Below are positions 26,705-34,346 of a DNA stretch of 64,000 bases, one piece after another. The notes beneath the pieces were generated by a model. That model had not been told where the DNA came from, made no database searches, and saw only the letters and a list, made by a program, of their open reading frames with translations. The translations under genes were made by a program, and so were the position numbers. Origin of the DNA: JAXMHQ01 sp046346665 (lineage in GTDB: Bacteria; Verrucomicrobiota; Verrucomicrobiia; Limisphaerales; JAXMHQ01); assembly GCA_046346665.1 (NCBI GenBank), contig JAXMHQ010000029.1:1-64000 (forward strand), written 5' to 3'. The first letter of the stretch is position 1; the number at the start of each line of letters is the position of its first letter.

Positions 26705-27448
26705 TCACATCACCATCCCGCCATCCACCGTCAGCACCTGGCCGGTGATGTAGCGCGCGCCCGGCCCCGCCAGGAACAACGCCGCGTTCGCAATGTCGTC
26801 CCCCTGCCCGAAACTGCCCAGCGGAATCTGCTTCAATAACGCCGCCCGCATCTCGTCCTTCAATACGGACGTCATGTCGGTCTCGATGAACCCGGGCGCA
26901 ATCGCGTTGACCGTGATCCCGCGCGATGCCAGTTCCCGCGCCATCGACTGCGTCAACCCGATCACTCCCGCCTTGCTCGCCGCGTAATTGCACTGCCCGG
27001 CGTTGCCGATCAACCCGATCACGGACGAAATGTTGATGATCCGACCCGAGCGCTGCTTGATCATCGCCCGGCAGAAACCCCGCGCCACAAGGAACGCCCC
27101 CTTCAAATTCGTGTCCACCACCGTGTCCCAGTCCGCATCGCTCATCCGCATCAGCAACCCGTCCCGGGTCACCCCAGCGTTGTTCACCAGGATGTCCACC
27201 CGGCCGCAGTCCGCCAGCATCTTCTCCGTCGACGCGACCACCGCCGCCCCGTCGGCCACATCCAGCGCCACGGCCCAGGCCTTCCGCCCCAAGGCCCGCA
27301 CTTCCGCAGCCACCTTCTCGGAATTCTCCACCGTCCGCGACACGCACACCACGTCGGCGCCTTCGGAGGCGAATTTCAAGGCGATCGCCCGGCCGATCCC
27401 CCGCCCCGCCCCCGTTACCACCGCAATCTGGTTCTCAAGTTGTTTCAT
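26705..27448 (-). CDS. fabG: 3-oxoacyl-ACP reductase (FabG)
   Basis: 247 residues, SDR fold. TGAGRGIG binds NADPH. NNAGVTRDGLLMRM is the FabG signature, and the catalytic residues are Ser142, Tyr155 and Lys159 (YAASKAG). The C-terminus GQVLTVDGGMVM is typical. It carries out the first reduction of the elongation cycle. The 183-nt gap to fabD upstream is filled with three repeat families, so fabG may be transcribed from its own promoter. Confidence 0.96.
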   Translation of the reverse strand: MKQLENQIAVVTGAGRGIGRAIALKFASEGADVVCVSRTVENSEKVAAEVRALGRKAWAVALDVADGAAVVASTEKMLADCGRVDILVNNAGVTRDGLLMRMSDADWDTVVDTNLKGAFLVARGFCRAMIKQRSGRIINISSVIGLIGNAGQCNYAASKAGVIGLTQSMARELASRGITVNAIAPGFIETDMTSVLKDEMRAALLKQIPLGSFGQGDDIANAALFLAGPGARYITGQVLTVDGGMVM

Positions 27449-27507
27449 GGGACTGTCTGTTTAACCGCGAACGGACTCAATTGCACCCGAAAAATCAGGG
27501 TTTCTGG

Positions 27508-27540
27508 CCACGGATGGCCAGGATAAAACACGGATCAAAG
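27508..27540. repeat. Family B word repeat (CCACGGATGG)
   Basis: CCACGGATGGCCAGGATAAA followed by ACACGGATC, one arm only, in the fabD-fabG gap. Confidence 0.65.
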
Positions 27541-27542
27541 TC

Positions 27543-27576
27543 TTGACACGAATTTACGCGAATTTTCGCCAATTCC
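27543..27576. repeat. Family C word repeat (GACACGAATTTACGCGAATT)
   Basis: Words of ACGCGAATT type directly follow the family B words. A full palindromic copy is at 30573-30647. Confidence 0.65.
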
Positions 27577-27581
27577 ACGCA

Positions 27582-27609
27582 GGTGGGGCGAGACTCCGTC
27601 GAGCCCTGA
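27582..27609. repeat. Family A solo end, copy A2
   Basis: Only the left end, GGGGCGAGACTCCGTCGAG plus CCCTGA, is present, without interior or right end. It is the only half copy among seven and lies 23 nt downstream of the fabD stop. Confidence 0.75.
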
Positions 27610-27631
27610 CATCCCCACCCGTCCATCGGGA

Positions 27632-28555
27632 TTAATTCCCCAAAGCTTTCACCGTGGCTTCCAGGCTGGCGGGATCGGCCACATTGAGCATCTGGGCGGT
27701 CTTGTCGATGCGTTTCATGAACCCGCTGAGCGCCGTTCCGGGCCCCAGCTCGATGGAGCGCGTGAAGCCCTGGGCAAGGAGGTGGCGCATGGATTCCTCC
27801 CAGCGCACCGAGGCGGTCACCTGCTCGACGAGCCGGTCGGTAATCGCCGCCGAATCGTGCGCCTGGGCCGTCACATTGGCGATGACCGGCACGCGGGGGA
27901 CCGACAGTGTCACCCGGCCGAGTTCGGCGCGGAGTTTCGGCTGGGCGGACGCCATCAGGGGCGAGTGATACGCCCCGGCAACCGGCAGCGCGATGGCCCG
28001 CTTGGCGCCGCGCGCCTTGGCGAGCTCGACGGCTTTTGCAATGTTCTCCGAAGCGCCCGAAATGACGAGCTGTCCGGGGCAGTTCAAATTCGCCAGCACC
28101 ACTCCCGCCTCGGCGCAAACCTCGCGGGTCGGCCCCTCCTCCAGCCCGATCACCGCCGCCATGCCGCCCCGAGTGGCGTCGCAAGCTTCCTGCATGAATT
28201 TCCCGCGCTGCCGCACCAGCCGGAGGCCGTCCTCGAAAGAAATGGCCCCCGCAGCCGCGAGCGCCGTGAATTCGCCGAGCGACAGCCCGGCCGTGGCGTC
28301 GAATCTCAATCCCGGCACCCGTTCCTTCAACAATTCAAAAGCCACCCAGCTCACCAGGTAAATCGCCGGCTGCGCATTCTCGGTCTTGGTCAATTCCGGC
28401 TCCGGCCCGTTGAAACAGATGGCGGCCAGGTCATAGCCCAGCGCGGTGTTCGCGCGATCAAACCAGGCTTTGGCCGAGGGTGCGGCGGCGAGTTCTTTGC
28501 CCATGCCCACGGTCTGCGCCCCCTGCCCGGCGAACAATAATGCGGTCTTGCTCAT
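27632..28555 (-). CDS. fabD: Malonyl-CoA:ACP transacylase (FabD)
   Basis: 307 residues. It loads malonyl groups onto ACP. The nucleophile is Ser92 in GLSLGEFTAL, with the partner His197 in GAYHSPLM; the N-terminal FAGQGAQ and the oxyanion Gln are conserved. First gene of the fab set. Only about 67 bp separate its ATG from the end of the IS256-type element, so the insertion probably cut or replaced its native promoter. Confidence 0.96.
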   Translation of the reverse strand: MSKTALLFAGQGAQTVGMGKELAAAPSAKAWFDRANTALGYDLAAICFNGPEPELTKTENAQPAIYLVSWVAFELLKERVPGLRFDATAGLSLGEFTALAAAGAISFEDGLRLVRQRGKFMQEACDATRGGMAAVIGLEEGPTREVCAEAGVVLANLNCPGQLVISGASENIAKAVELAKARGAKRAIALPVAGAYHSPLMASAQPKLRAELGRVTLSVPRVPVIANVTAQAHDSAAITDRLVEQVTASVRWEESMRHLLAQGFTRSIELGPGTALSGFMKRIDKTAQMLNVADPASLEATVKALGN

Positions 28556-28613
28556 AAGCGGCGCATACTAAACACCAATCGCACCCCAGGCGAAAGCGCG
28601 ATTTTAAACTTTT

Positions 28614-28622
28614 CACGTACGG
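28614..28622. repeat. Target site duplication, left copy (CACGTACGG)
   Basis: Nine bases identical to 29919-29927 on the other side of the IS. IS256-family elements make 8- to 9-bp duplications. Confidence 0.9.
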
Positions 28623-29918
28623 GGTGGCGTAAGAGTTCTTGTGTAAAAGCTGTGGAGGGGGTGTATCTGGGTTTCATGCAAATGAACAACCCTAAACCTG
28701 GAAAGGAAGATACACCCATGAGAGCAAGCGAAGCCCTCACCTTTGAGCCTGCCGCCTGTTGGGAGCGGCTGCAAGCAGCAAAAAGTGAGTTTTTCTTTGA
28801 GGATCTGGATGGATTGATGAAAGAGCGGCACCAGCAGTTTCTGGAAGAACTGATGAGCTACGAGCGTCAGTGTTTTCTCAATGCACACCCCTACGAACGG
28901 ACTGAGCAGCGAGTGGACCAGGCCAACGGCTTCTACCGTCGAGGCCTGACTACTCGGCTGGGGGCCTTGGAACTGCAAGTGCCCCGAACTCGGTCTGGGC
29001 AGTTTCAGACACAGGTCTTGAAACGTTACCAGCGCCGGGAGCCGGTGATCAACGAGGCGTTGAAACAGGTGTTTCTGTTGGGCGTCTCGACCCGTCAGGC
29101 CGGCCGTGCGCTGGCCACGCTGGTGGAGGACGCAGTGAGCGCCTCGACGGTCAGCGCGGTTGCCAAAGCCCTGGATCAATCGGTGCATGCGTTTCATCGG
29201 CGCCGCTTGCCTGATCACTACCGCTATTTGCTTTTAGATGGGGTGAGCGTGCGGATCCGGCTGGTGGGCAAGGTCCAGCGCCGCATGGTGCTCTGCGCTT
29301 ATGGCGTGACCACCGAGGGCAAACGCGAGCTCATCGACTTTCACATCGTCAATGCCGAGGGCCAGGAAAGCTGGTTTGATTTCCTGTGGGGTCTGTTCAA
29401 TCGAGGACTGCATGGAGAGTTTCTGGAGCTGATCGGCACCGACGGACAAGCTGGGTTGGCCAAGGCCATTGATCGGCTTTGGCCGGCAGTGCCGCATCAG
29501 CGCTGTTGGGCCCACAAGCTGCGCAACCTGGAGAACAAACTCAAAGCCTCTCAAGCGCCCTGCCTGGAGGAGGCCAAGCTCATTTACCAAGCCCAGACCC
29601 GCACGGAGGCCATCCAACGGTTTCGTCAGTGGCGCCGTCGCTGGCAAGCACGGGCTCCCAAGGCCGTGGCCTGCCTCGAAGCCGATCTGGAGGAACTGCT
29701 GGCTTTCTTTAGTTGCCCAAAGACCCAATGGAAACGCCTACGCACCACCAATGTCATCGAGCGCCTCTTTGTAGAGGTTCGACGCCGAATCCGAACCATG
29801 TGCGCCTTTACAACCCGCGACAGCTGTGAACGAATCCTATTTGCCGTCTTTGACCGCATGAACCAGCACTGGACCCGTCACCCCCTCCCAGCTTTTACAC
29901 AGAACTCTTGACGCCACC
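28623..29918. mobile_element. IS256-family insertion sequence, intact, 1296 bp
   Basis: Bounded by near-perfect terminal inverted repeats of about 40 bp that start GGTGGCGTAAGAGTTCTTG on the left and GGTGGCGTCAAGAGTTCTG (reverse strand) on the right, both running into GTGTAAAAGCTG and GGAGGGGGTG. A 9-bp direct duplication flanks it. It holds a single full-length Mutator-type transposase gene. Matching ends and an unmutated duplication point to a recent insertion. Codon use is visibly less GC-biased than in the neighbours. Confidence 0.95.
28718..29911 (+). CDS. IS256 (Mutator) family transposase
   Basis: 397 residues. The DDE catalytic triad is Asp174 (LLLDGVSV), Asp242 (IGTDGQAGL) and Glu348 (TTNVIERLFVEVRRR), with the C/H-type CWAHKLRNL block between the second and third residues. 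The N-terminal region NGFYRRGLTTRLGALELQVPRTR is the family DNA-binding part. A strong ribosome site GGAAAGGAAG (28700-28709) precedes ATG 28718. Earlier in-frame ATGs at 28676 and 28652 are less likely. The stop lies inside the right terminal repeat. Confidence 0.95.
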   Translation: MRASEALTFEPAACWERLQAAKSEFFFEDLDGLMKERHQQFLEELMSYERQCFLNAHPYERTEQRVDQANGFYRRGLTTRLGALELQVPRTRSGQFQTQVLKRYQRREPVINEALKQVFLLGVSTRQAGRALATLVEDAVSASTVSAVAKALDQSVHAFHRRRLPDHYRYLLLDGVSVRIRLVGKVQRRMVLCAYGVTTEGKRELIDFHIVNAEGQESWFDFLWGLFNRGLHGEFLELIGTDGQAGLAKAIDRLWPAVPHQRCWAHKLRNLENKLKASQAPCLEEAKLIYQAQTRTEAIQRFRQWRRRWQARAPKAVACLEADLEELLAFFSCPKTQWKRLRTTNVIERLFVEVRRRIRTMCAFTTRDSCERILFAVFDRMNQHWTRHPLPAFTQNS

Positions 29919-29927
29919 CACGTACGG
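29919..29927. repeat. Target site duplication, right copy (CACGTACGG)
   Basis: Identical to 28614-28622. Confidence 0.9.
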
Positions 29928-30242
29928 ACGGGATGCAACCTTTGTGTCACACGTACGACAAAAAGGTTGCATTCATCTCATTGCGCGGTCTGACTGAAGT
30001 AACGCATTGGCTCTGAGTTGGTTGCTCCCGGAACGAGGTCAAAATTGGGCATTGGGGGCGTTTTTCGGGCCTCAAAATCGATTCCAAGGCAGATCGAGGC
30101 GGTTGCAACTGACGGTTCACACCGCACAAGCGATTTTCGGCCTTCAAAATCGCGTGTAAGGCCTCGAACCCGCCTGGAATTTGGCGCATCTGAATCGTAT
30201 CGCGAGACTTGCTTCGGTGCGACCGCGGGGTGAGTATGCGGC
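29928..30242. other. Non-coding stretch with a hairpin and a 30-bp direct repeat
   Basis: No supported gene. An 11-bp stem ATGCAACCTTT/AAAGGTTGCAT (29933-29943 with 29962-29972) encloses a loop with the palindromes GTGTCACAC and CGTACG, next to the IS target site. Further on, two imperfect 30-bp direct repeats (30061-30090 and 30133-30162) share TTTTCGG, TCAAAATCG and AAGGC. The base composition is more AT-rich than the surroundings. Short frames on both strands have no recognisable product. Confidence 0.5.
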
Positions 30243-30542
30243 ATGTTCTCACACGTTGTCATTTTCTGGACCGACCCGGCGCGGGCGGATGCGGCGGATC
30301 TCCTGGTGGCGGGGGCGGAGCAGTATCTCAAGGACATCCCGGGTGTGCGTCAATTTCATGTTGGGAAAATGGTGACCAGCCCGCGACCGGTGGTGGACCA
30401 GTCGTACCAGGTGGCGTTGAACCTGGTGTTTGCGGACCAGCAGGCGCAGGACGACTACCAGGCGCATCCGCGGCACTTGGAATTTGTGGAAAAGGTGTTC
30501 AAGCCGCTCTGCAAGAAAGTGCTGATCTACGATTTCGCTTGA
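30243..30542 (+). CDS. Dabb family (stress-responsive A/B barrel) protein
   Basis: 99 residues, a single alpha/beta barrel half. MFSHVVIFW at the start, GVRQFHVGK in the middle, and YQVALNLVFADQQAQDDYQAHPRH-type strand and helix followed by the final YDF are the family pattern. Members form dimers of ferredoxin-like fold; most have no proven role. It stands alone, facing away from the IS and the convergent kinase gene. Confidence 0.85.
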   Translation: MFSHVVIFWTDPARADAADLLVAGAEQYLKDIPGVRQFHVGKMVTSPRPVVDQSYQVALNLVFADQQAQDDYQAHPRHLEFVEKVFKPLCKKVLIYDFA

Positions 30543-30572
30543 GCGGGTGGAACCACTGGGCAACAAACATGT

Positions 30573-30647
30573 TGACGCGAATTATCGCGAATTGCCGCCA
30601 ATTTTTTCGATCAAAAATTCGTGAAATTCGCGCCAATTCGCGTCAAA
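30573..30647. repeat. Family C palindrome (full copy)
   Basis: TTGACGCGAATTATCGCGAA on the left is mirrored by AATTCGCGCCAATTCGCGTC at the right around an ATTTTTTCGATCAAAAATT centre. It lies between the convergent Dabb and kinase genes, next to a family B arm. Confidence 0.75.
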
Positions 30648-30654
30648 CCATCTT

Positions 30655-30690
30655 TTCCGTATCCGTGTGAATCCGTGTCCATCCGTGGTT
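30655..30690. repeat. Family B word repeat
   Basis: ATCCGTGTGAATCCGTGTCC then ATCCGTGGTT: three words in the reverse orientation, directly 3' of the convergent family C palindrome. Confidence 0.7.
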
Positions 30691-30711
30691 AAATCGGAGC
30701 CGCGAAACGGG

Positions 30712-32883
30712 TCAGGATTTTTGCGCGAGGTGAACCGTGAGGCGGTTGAGAATTTCGCGGAGTTCGCGTGAGCGGGGAGGTTTGCTCAGGACGCCGTCAA
30801 CCTGTTCCGGCAGCGCGTCTTCTTCTTTCATGATGGTTCCCCAGCCGGTGAGCATGACGATCGGAGTTTCGGGCGACTCGCGTTTGAGGGTGCGGGCGAC
30901 CTGGCGTCCGTCGACGTAAGGCATCCCGAGGTCGGTGATGACGAGATCGAAGGGGGCGCCGTTGGCGCGGGCCAACTGGAACGCCTCGATGCCGGCCTGA
31001 CCGCTGTCGCAGACCTGGACTTTGTGGCCTTCGCGTTCAAGCAATTCCTTGAGCAACTCGCGCAGGAGCGGTTCGTCGTCGATGCAAAGGATGCTGAGCG
31101 GGCGGCGATTGGCACCGGGGTCGGCGGATTCGGTTCCGGGCTGGATGAGTTTACGGACCGGGAAAAAGAGGGAGAAGGTGGTGCCCTGGCCGAGGGTGCT
31201 GGCGACCTCGATGCGGCCTTCGTGTCGTTCGGTGACGCCGTAGACCATGGCGAGTCCGAGGCCGGTGCCGCGTTTGCCCTTGGTGGAAAAGAACGGTTCC
31301 AGGCAGCGCCGGCGGGTTTCCTCGTTCATGCCGACGCCGTTGTCGGCCACTTCGAGGATGACGTAGCTGGGGTATTTGGCCGGGTTGCTGGAGACCTCGC
31401 GTCCGGCGGCGCGGGTGCGCACGGTGATTTTGCCGCCATGCGGCAGGGCGTCGACGGCGTTGAGGACGAGGTTGGTAAGAGCTTCGCGCAATTCGCTTTG
31501 AATGCCGGCGAGCGTGGGCAGTTCAGGGGCCAGCTCGGTGGCGACCTCGATGGTGATGCCGTTGGCCTGCGGGATGTCGCGCCAGCTTGGGCGGGTCATG
31601 TCGATGACCTGTTCGGCGAGCTGGTTCAGGCTGAGTTCCTGGAGGGACTGGCGTTCGTCGCGGCGCCGGTAGAATTCGCGGAGGCGGGCGACGATGTGTC
31701 CGATGTCTTCGCCGGCGGTCTTGATGTGCTGCAGGTATTTCTTGCCGTTGGGCGACATGGACGGCTCGGCCTGCATGAGGAGGTCGGCGAAGCCGACGAC
31801 GGGTGAGAGGGCATTGTTGATGTCGTGGGCGATGCCGCTGGCCATCTGGCCGAGGGCCTTGAGGCGTTCCTGCTGCATGACGGCGTGCTGGGTCTGTCGC
31901 AGCTCGTTGTAGGCGCGTTCGAGTTCGCTGTGCAACTGCGCCTGGTGAGCTGCCAGGGCGACGTGCTCGCTCAGCATCCGGAGGAATTCCGCGTCCGCGC
32001 TCGAAAAATCGTTCGGCTTCAACCGCGCCGCAAGCAGGACGCCGAAGAGTTTTCCATCCACCATGAGGGGGACGGTGACGGCGGATCGGAGCCCGGCGCC
32101 GGCGAGTTTTTCGGCGAGGACGGCGGGGGCCTTGAGGGTGTCGACGACGGAAACGGTTTGTCCGAGCAGGCAGGGTTCGAGGCCGGTTTCGCGGAGGGGC
32201 ACAACGACGCGTTCGGCCCAGTCGAGCTTGGCGGCGAGCAGTGGGTTTTTGAGCCGCACGGCGGCGACGTTGAGGGTTTCGGCGGCGGGGTCGAAGAGGG
32301 CGACGCTGCCGAGGTCGAGGTGCAGGTGGTCTTCGAGTTGCCGGAGCACGACGTGGAGGATGCTCTCGGTGTCCTGGCGTTCGGAGATGGCGTGGGTGAT
32401 CTGGTTGAGGAGGCTGATGCGGGTGACCTGTTCGAGCAGGGCGGTTTGGGCGCGTTGCCGTTCGAGGATTTCCTTGCTGAGATTCCGGGTGCGTTCGAGC
32501 ACGCCTTCCTCGAGGCTGTTGTTGATTTCCTGGAGTTCGGATTCGCGCTGCTGGATGCGATCGAGGACGGCGTTGAAACTTTCGGCGAGCCGCCCGAGCT
32601 CGTCCGATCCCCCGACCTGGGTGCGGACGGAGAAATTCTTCTCGAGAACGACCTTCTGGGCGGTTTCGGTGAGGGCGCTGACGCGGGTGAAGATGATGCG
32701 CTGGAGCAGTGCGGCGAGGGCGCCGGCGGCGATGAGGGCGGCGATGATGACGAAACCGACTTCGAGGGTGAGGCGCTGGAAGTAGAGGATGCCGCCGGCG
32801 ACGACCAGGAGGGCGGCCGTGCTGACAGCGATCATGACCAGCATGAGTTTTCGCCGGATGGAAATGTCCTGTAAGCGCCGCAC
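30712..32883 (-). CDS. Hybrid sensor histidine kinase (HAMP-GAF-HisKA-HATPase-REC)
   Basis: 723 residues. Two N-terminal membrane helices (about 12-32 and 40-62) lie with almost no periplasmic loop between them. They are followed by a HAMP segment (about 63-115), a coiled coil with an RTRNLSKEILERQRA motif, a GAF domain (about 160-325), HisKA with His353 in GIAHDINNALSPVVG, a HATPase (N-box TNLVLNAVDAL, G1 DNGVGM, FFSTKGKRGTGLGL) and a C-terminal receiver with Asp651 in VITDLGMPYVDG. The start appears to be GTG 32883, as SIRRKLMLVMI is the usual N-terminus. The tiny periplasmic part suggests a membrane or cytoplasmic signal sensed through GAF. No partner regulator is adjacent. Confidence 0.9.
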   Translation of the reverse strand: MRRLQDISIRRKLMLVMIAVSTAALLVVAGGILYFQRLTLEVGFVIIAALIAAGALAALLQRIIFTRVSALTETAQKVVLEKNFSVRTQVGGSDELGRLAESFNAVLDRIQQRESELQEINNSLEEGVLERTRNLSKEILERQRAQTALLEQVTRISLLNQITHAISERQDTESILHVVLRQLEDHLHLDLGSVALFDPAAETLNVAAVRLKNPLLAAKLDWAERVVVPLRETGLEPCLLGQTVSVVDTLKAPAVLAEKLAGAGLRSAVTVPLMVDGKLFGVLLAARLKPNDFSSADAEFLRMLSEHVALAAHQAQLHSELERAYNELRQTQHAVMQQERLKALGQMASGIAHDINNALSPVVGFADLLMQAEPSMSPNGKKYLQHIKTAGEDIGHIVARLREFYRRRDERQSLQELSLNQLAEQVIDMTRPSWRDIPQANGITIEVATELAPELPTLAGIQSELREALTNLVLNAVDALPHGGKITVRTRAAGREVSSNPAKYPSYVILEVADNGVGMNEETRRRCLEPFFSTKGKRGTGLGLAMVYGVTERHEGRIEVASTLGQGTTFSLFFPVRKLIQPGTESADPGANRRPLSILCIDDEPLLRELLKELLEREGHKVQVCDSGQAGIEAFQLARANGAPFDLVITDLGMPYVDGRQVARTLKRESPETPIVMLTGWGTIMKEEDALPEQVDGVLSKPPRSRELREILNRLTVHLAQKS

Positions 32884-33022
32884 GGTTGTCTTAGATTAAT
32901 GCATTGGCCCGCGTTTTTGTGTCCAAACCCGCTCAATCAGACCACCGGAACACGCTTTGGGCTGCGTGTTTGGAAGTAAAGCGAATTCCGTTCCGACCCG
33001 GGAGACGGCCCGGACGCCGGGA

Positions 33023-33044
33023 TGCGAATGGACGCGAATTGGCG
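33023..33044. repeat. Family C fragment
   Basis: GCGAATGGACGCGAATTGGC, abutting the left end of family A copy A3. Confidence 0.55.
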
Positions 33045-33199
33045 GGTGGGGCGAGACTCCGTCGAGCCCTCGAAGAACGGATGGGTGGCTCAATGGATTC
33101 CTGGATAAATGGGAAGACTCTCGCGCGGAACCATCCAACAATCCATATCCAACAATCTTCGCGGCCCTGGTCAGGGCTCGACAGAGTCTCGCCCCGCCG
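33045..33199. repeat. Family A foldback element, copy A3
   Basis: Left end GGGGCGAGACTCCGTCGAG, right end AGGGCTCGACAGAGTCTCGC. The interior has TGGATTCCTGGATAAATGG words, a CTCTCGCGCGGAA centre and reverse words AATCCATATCCAACAATC. It lies between xerD and the kinase gene. Confidence 0.9.
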
Positions 33200-33212
33200 T
33201 GGGGAAACGGGT

Positions 33213-34133
33213 TCACGCCCTGGGGTGGAACCGGCGGTGGATATCGCGCAGGCGGTTTCCGGCGACGTGGGTGTAGATTTCGGTGGTGCTGATATTGGAG
33301 TGGCCGAGGAGTTCCTGGATGACGCGGAGGTCGGCGCCGTGTTCGAGCAGGTGGGTGGCGAAGCTGTGTCGCAACATGTGCGGAGTGAGCGGGCGGGTGA
33401 TGCCGGCGAGCCGGGCGCGCTTCTTGATCCGGAGCCAGAGGGTGACGGCGGCGAAGCGGGTGCCGCGTCTGGTCAGGAACACCTGCGCGGTGGACTTGGG
33501 AGTGACGAGTTTGGGGCGGCCGGCGGCGAGGTAGCGGTTGAGGGCTTCGACGGCTTTCCGGCCGGCCGGGACGACGCGTTCCTTGTTGCCTTTGCCGATG
33601 ACGTTGATGAAGCCGGCGTCGAGGTGGAGTTGCTCGAGCCGCAGGTCCCGGAGTTCGGAGAGGCGCAAACCGGAGGCGTAGGCCAGTTCCAGCACGGCCT
33701 GGTCGCAGAGCGACGCCGGTGTCTCGGGAGCGACCGGCTGGAGCAGGCGGGTGATTTCGTCGTGGGTAAGGGCCTTGGGCAGGCGTTTCCATCGGCGCGG
33801 CAGCGAAAGATTTTCCGCGACATTGTGCGGCAGCAATTTTTCGGTTTCGGCGTAGCGATAGAAGGCGCGGAGGGCGGCGATGGAGAGGTAGACGCTTTCG
33901 CTGCTGAGGCGGCGGGTGGAAGGGGCGCCGGGGACCTGGACGGGCCGTGAGCGTTCCTGTTCGAGGAACGCCATCAGGTGGCGCAATTCGACCTGGCGCC
34001 AGTCGGCGAGCGATTGTTTGCCGGCCCAGGCGACGAAGCGGTTGAGCAGGGCGGCGTAAGTGCGCTGGGTATGATCGGCCTGCCCGCGTTCGTGCCGCAG
34101 GTACTGGAGAAAATCTTCAACAAGCGTCTGCAC
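33213..34133 (-). CDS. xerD: Site-specific tyrosine recombinase XerD
   Basis: 306 residues. An N-terminal SAM-like core-binding domain (1-105) precedes the catalytic domain with all active-site residues: Arg157, Lys181, His252, Arg255, His278 and Tyr287. The C-terminus HVAGNRLRDIHRRFHPRA is almost the E. coli XerD ending, which separates it from XerC. It resolves chromosome dimers at dif with XerC and FtsK. The start is read as GTG 34133 (MQTLVEDFLQYL after initiation); the longer frame to 34238 runs through family C words and has no family similarity. Confidence 0.93.
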   Translation of the reverse strand: MQTLVEDFLQYLRHERGQADHTQRTYAALLNRFVAWAGKQSLADWRQVELRHLMAFLEQERSRPVQVPGAPSTRRLSSESVYLSIAALRAFYRYAETEKLLPHNVAENLSLPRRWKRLPKALTHDEITRLLQPVAPETPASLCDQAVLELAYASGLRLSELRDLRLEQLHLDAGFINVIGKGNKERVVPAGRKAVEALNRYLAAGRPKLVTPKSTAQVFLTRRGTRFAAVTLWLRIKKRARLAGITRPLTPHMLRHSFATHLLEHGADLRVIQELLGHSNISTTEIYTHVAGNRLRDIHRRFHPRA

Positions 34134-34173
34134 CGGCGGCGAGTCTAGCCTCAAGTCCCGGCGCGGGAAAGGC

Positions 34174-34206
34174 TGGACGCGAACGGACGCGAATTGACAC
34201 GAATGC
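34174..34206. repeat. Family C word repeat
   Basis: GGACGCGAACGGACGCGAA then TTGACACGAATG, in the xerD-purC gap together with family D and family B copies. Confidence 0.65.
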
Positions 34207-34290
34207 TCACGGCGAAAACAAACCCCGAATTCAAACACCAGGAGCGGTTATCTGGCGGGACCGAAGGAAATTGCGTCCAACTGGTTTGGA

Positions 34291-34319
34291 TGGGGACGCC
34301 GGGGACGGCGTCCCTCCCG
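34291..34319. repeat. Family D hairpin
   Basis: GGGGACGCCGGGGACGGCG and TCCCTCCC, the same unit as the second hairpin at 17567-17642. Confidence 0.65.
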
Positions 34320-34322
34320 TGG

Positions 34323-34346
34323 AGATCCGTGTCCATCCGTGGTTAA
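34323..34346. repeat. Family B word repeat supplying the purC stop codon
   Basis: GATCCGTGTCCATCCGTGG then TTAA. On the minus strand it reads TTAACCACGG, and its TAA is the purC stop. Confidence 0.7.

Noticed and set aside
30018..30233. Small ORF of 71 codons with internal similarity (FRASKS / FRPSKS)
   Set aside because: The similarity comes from the 30-bp DNA direct repeat. No ribosome site, and the composition is unlike the neighbouring genes.
33213..34342. dif site or integrative element attachment site next to xerD
   Set aside because: No 28-bp dif-like sequence with two 11-bp arms was found, and nothing integrase-borne lies beside the gene. XerD looks like the housekeeping copy.
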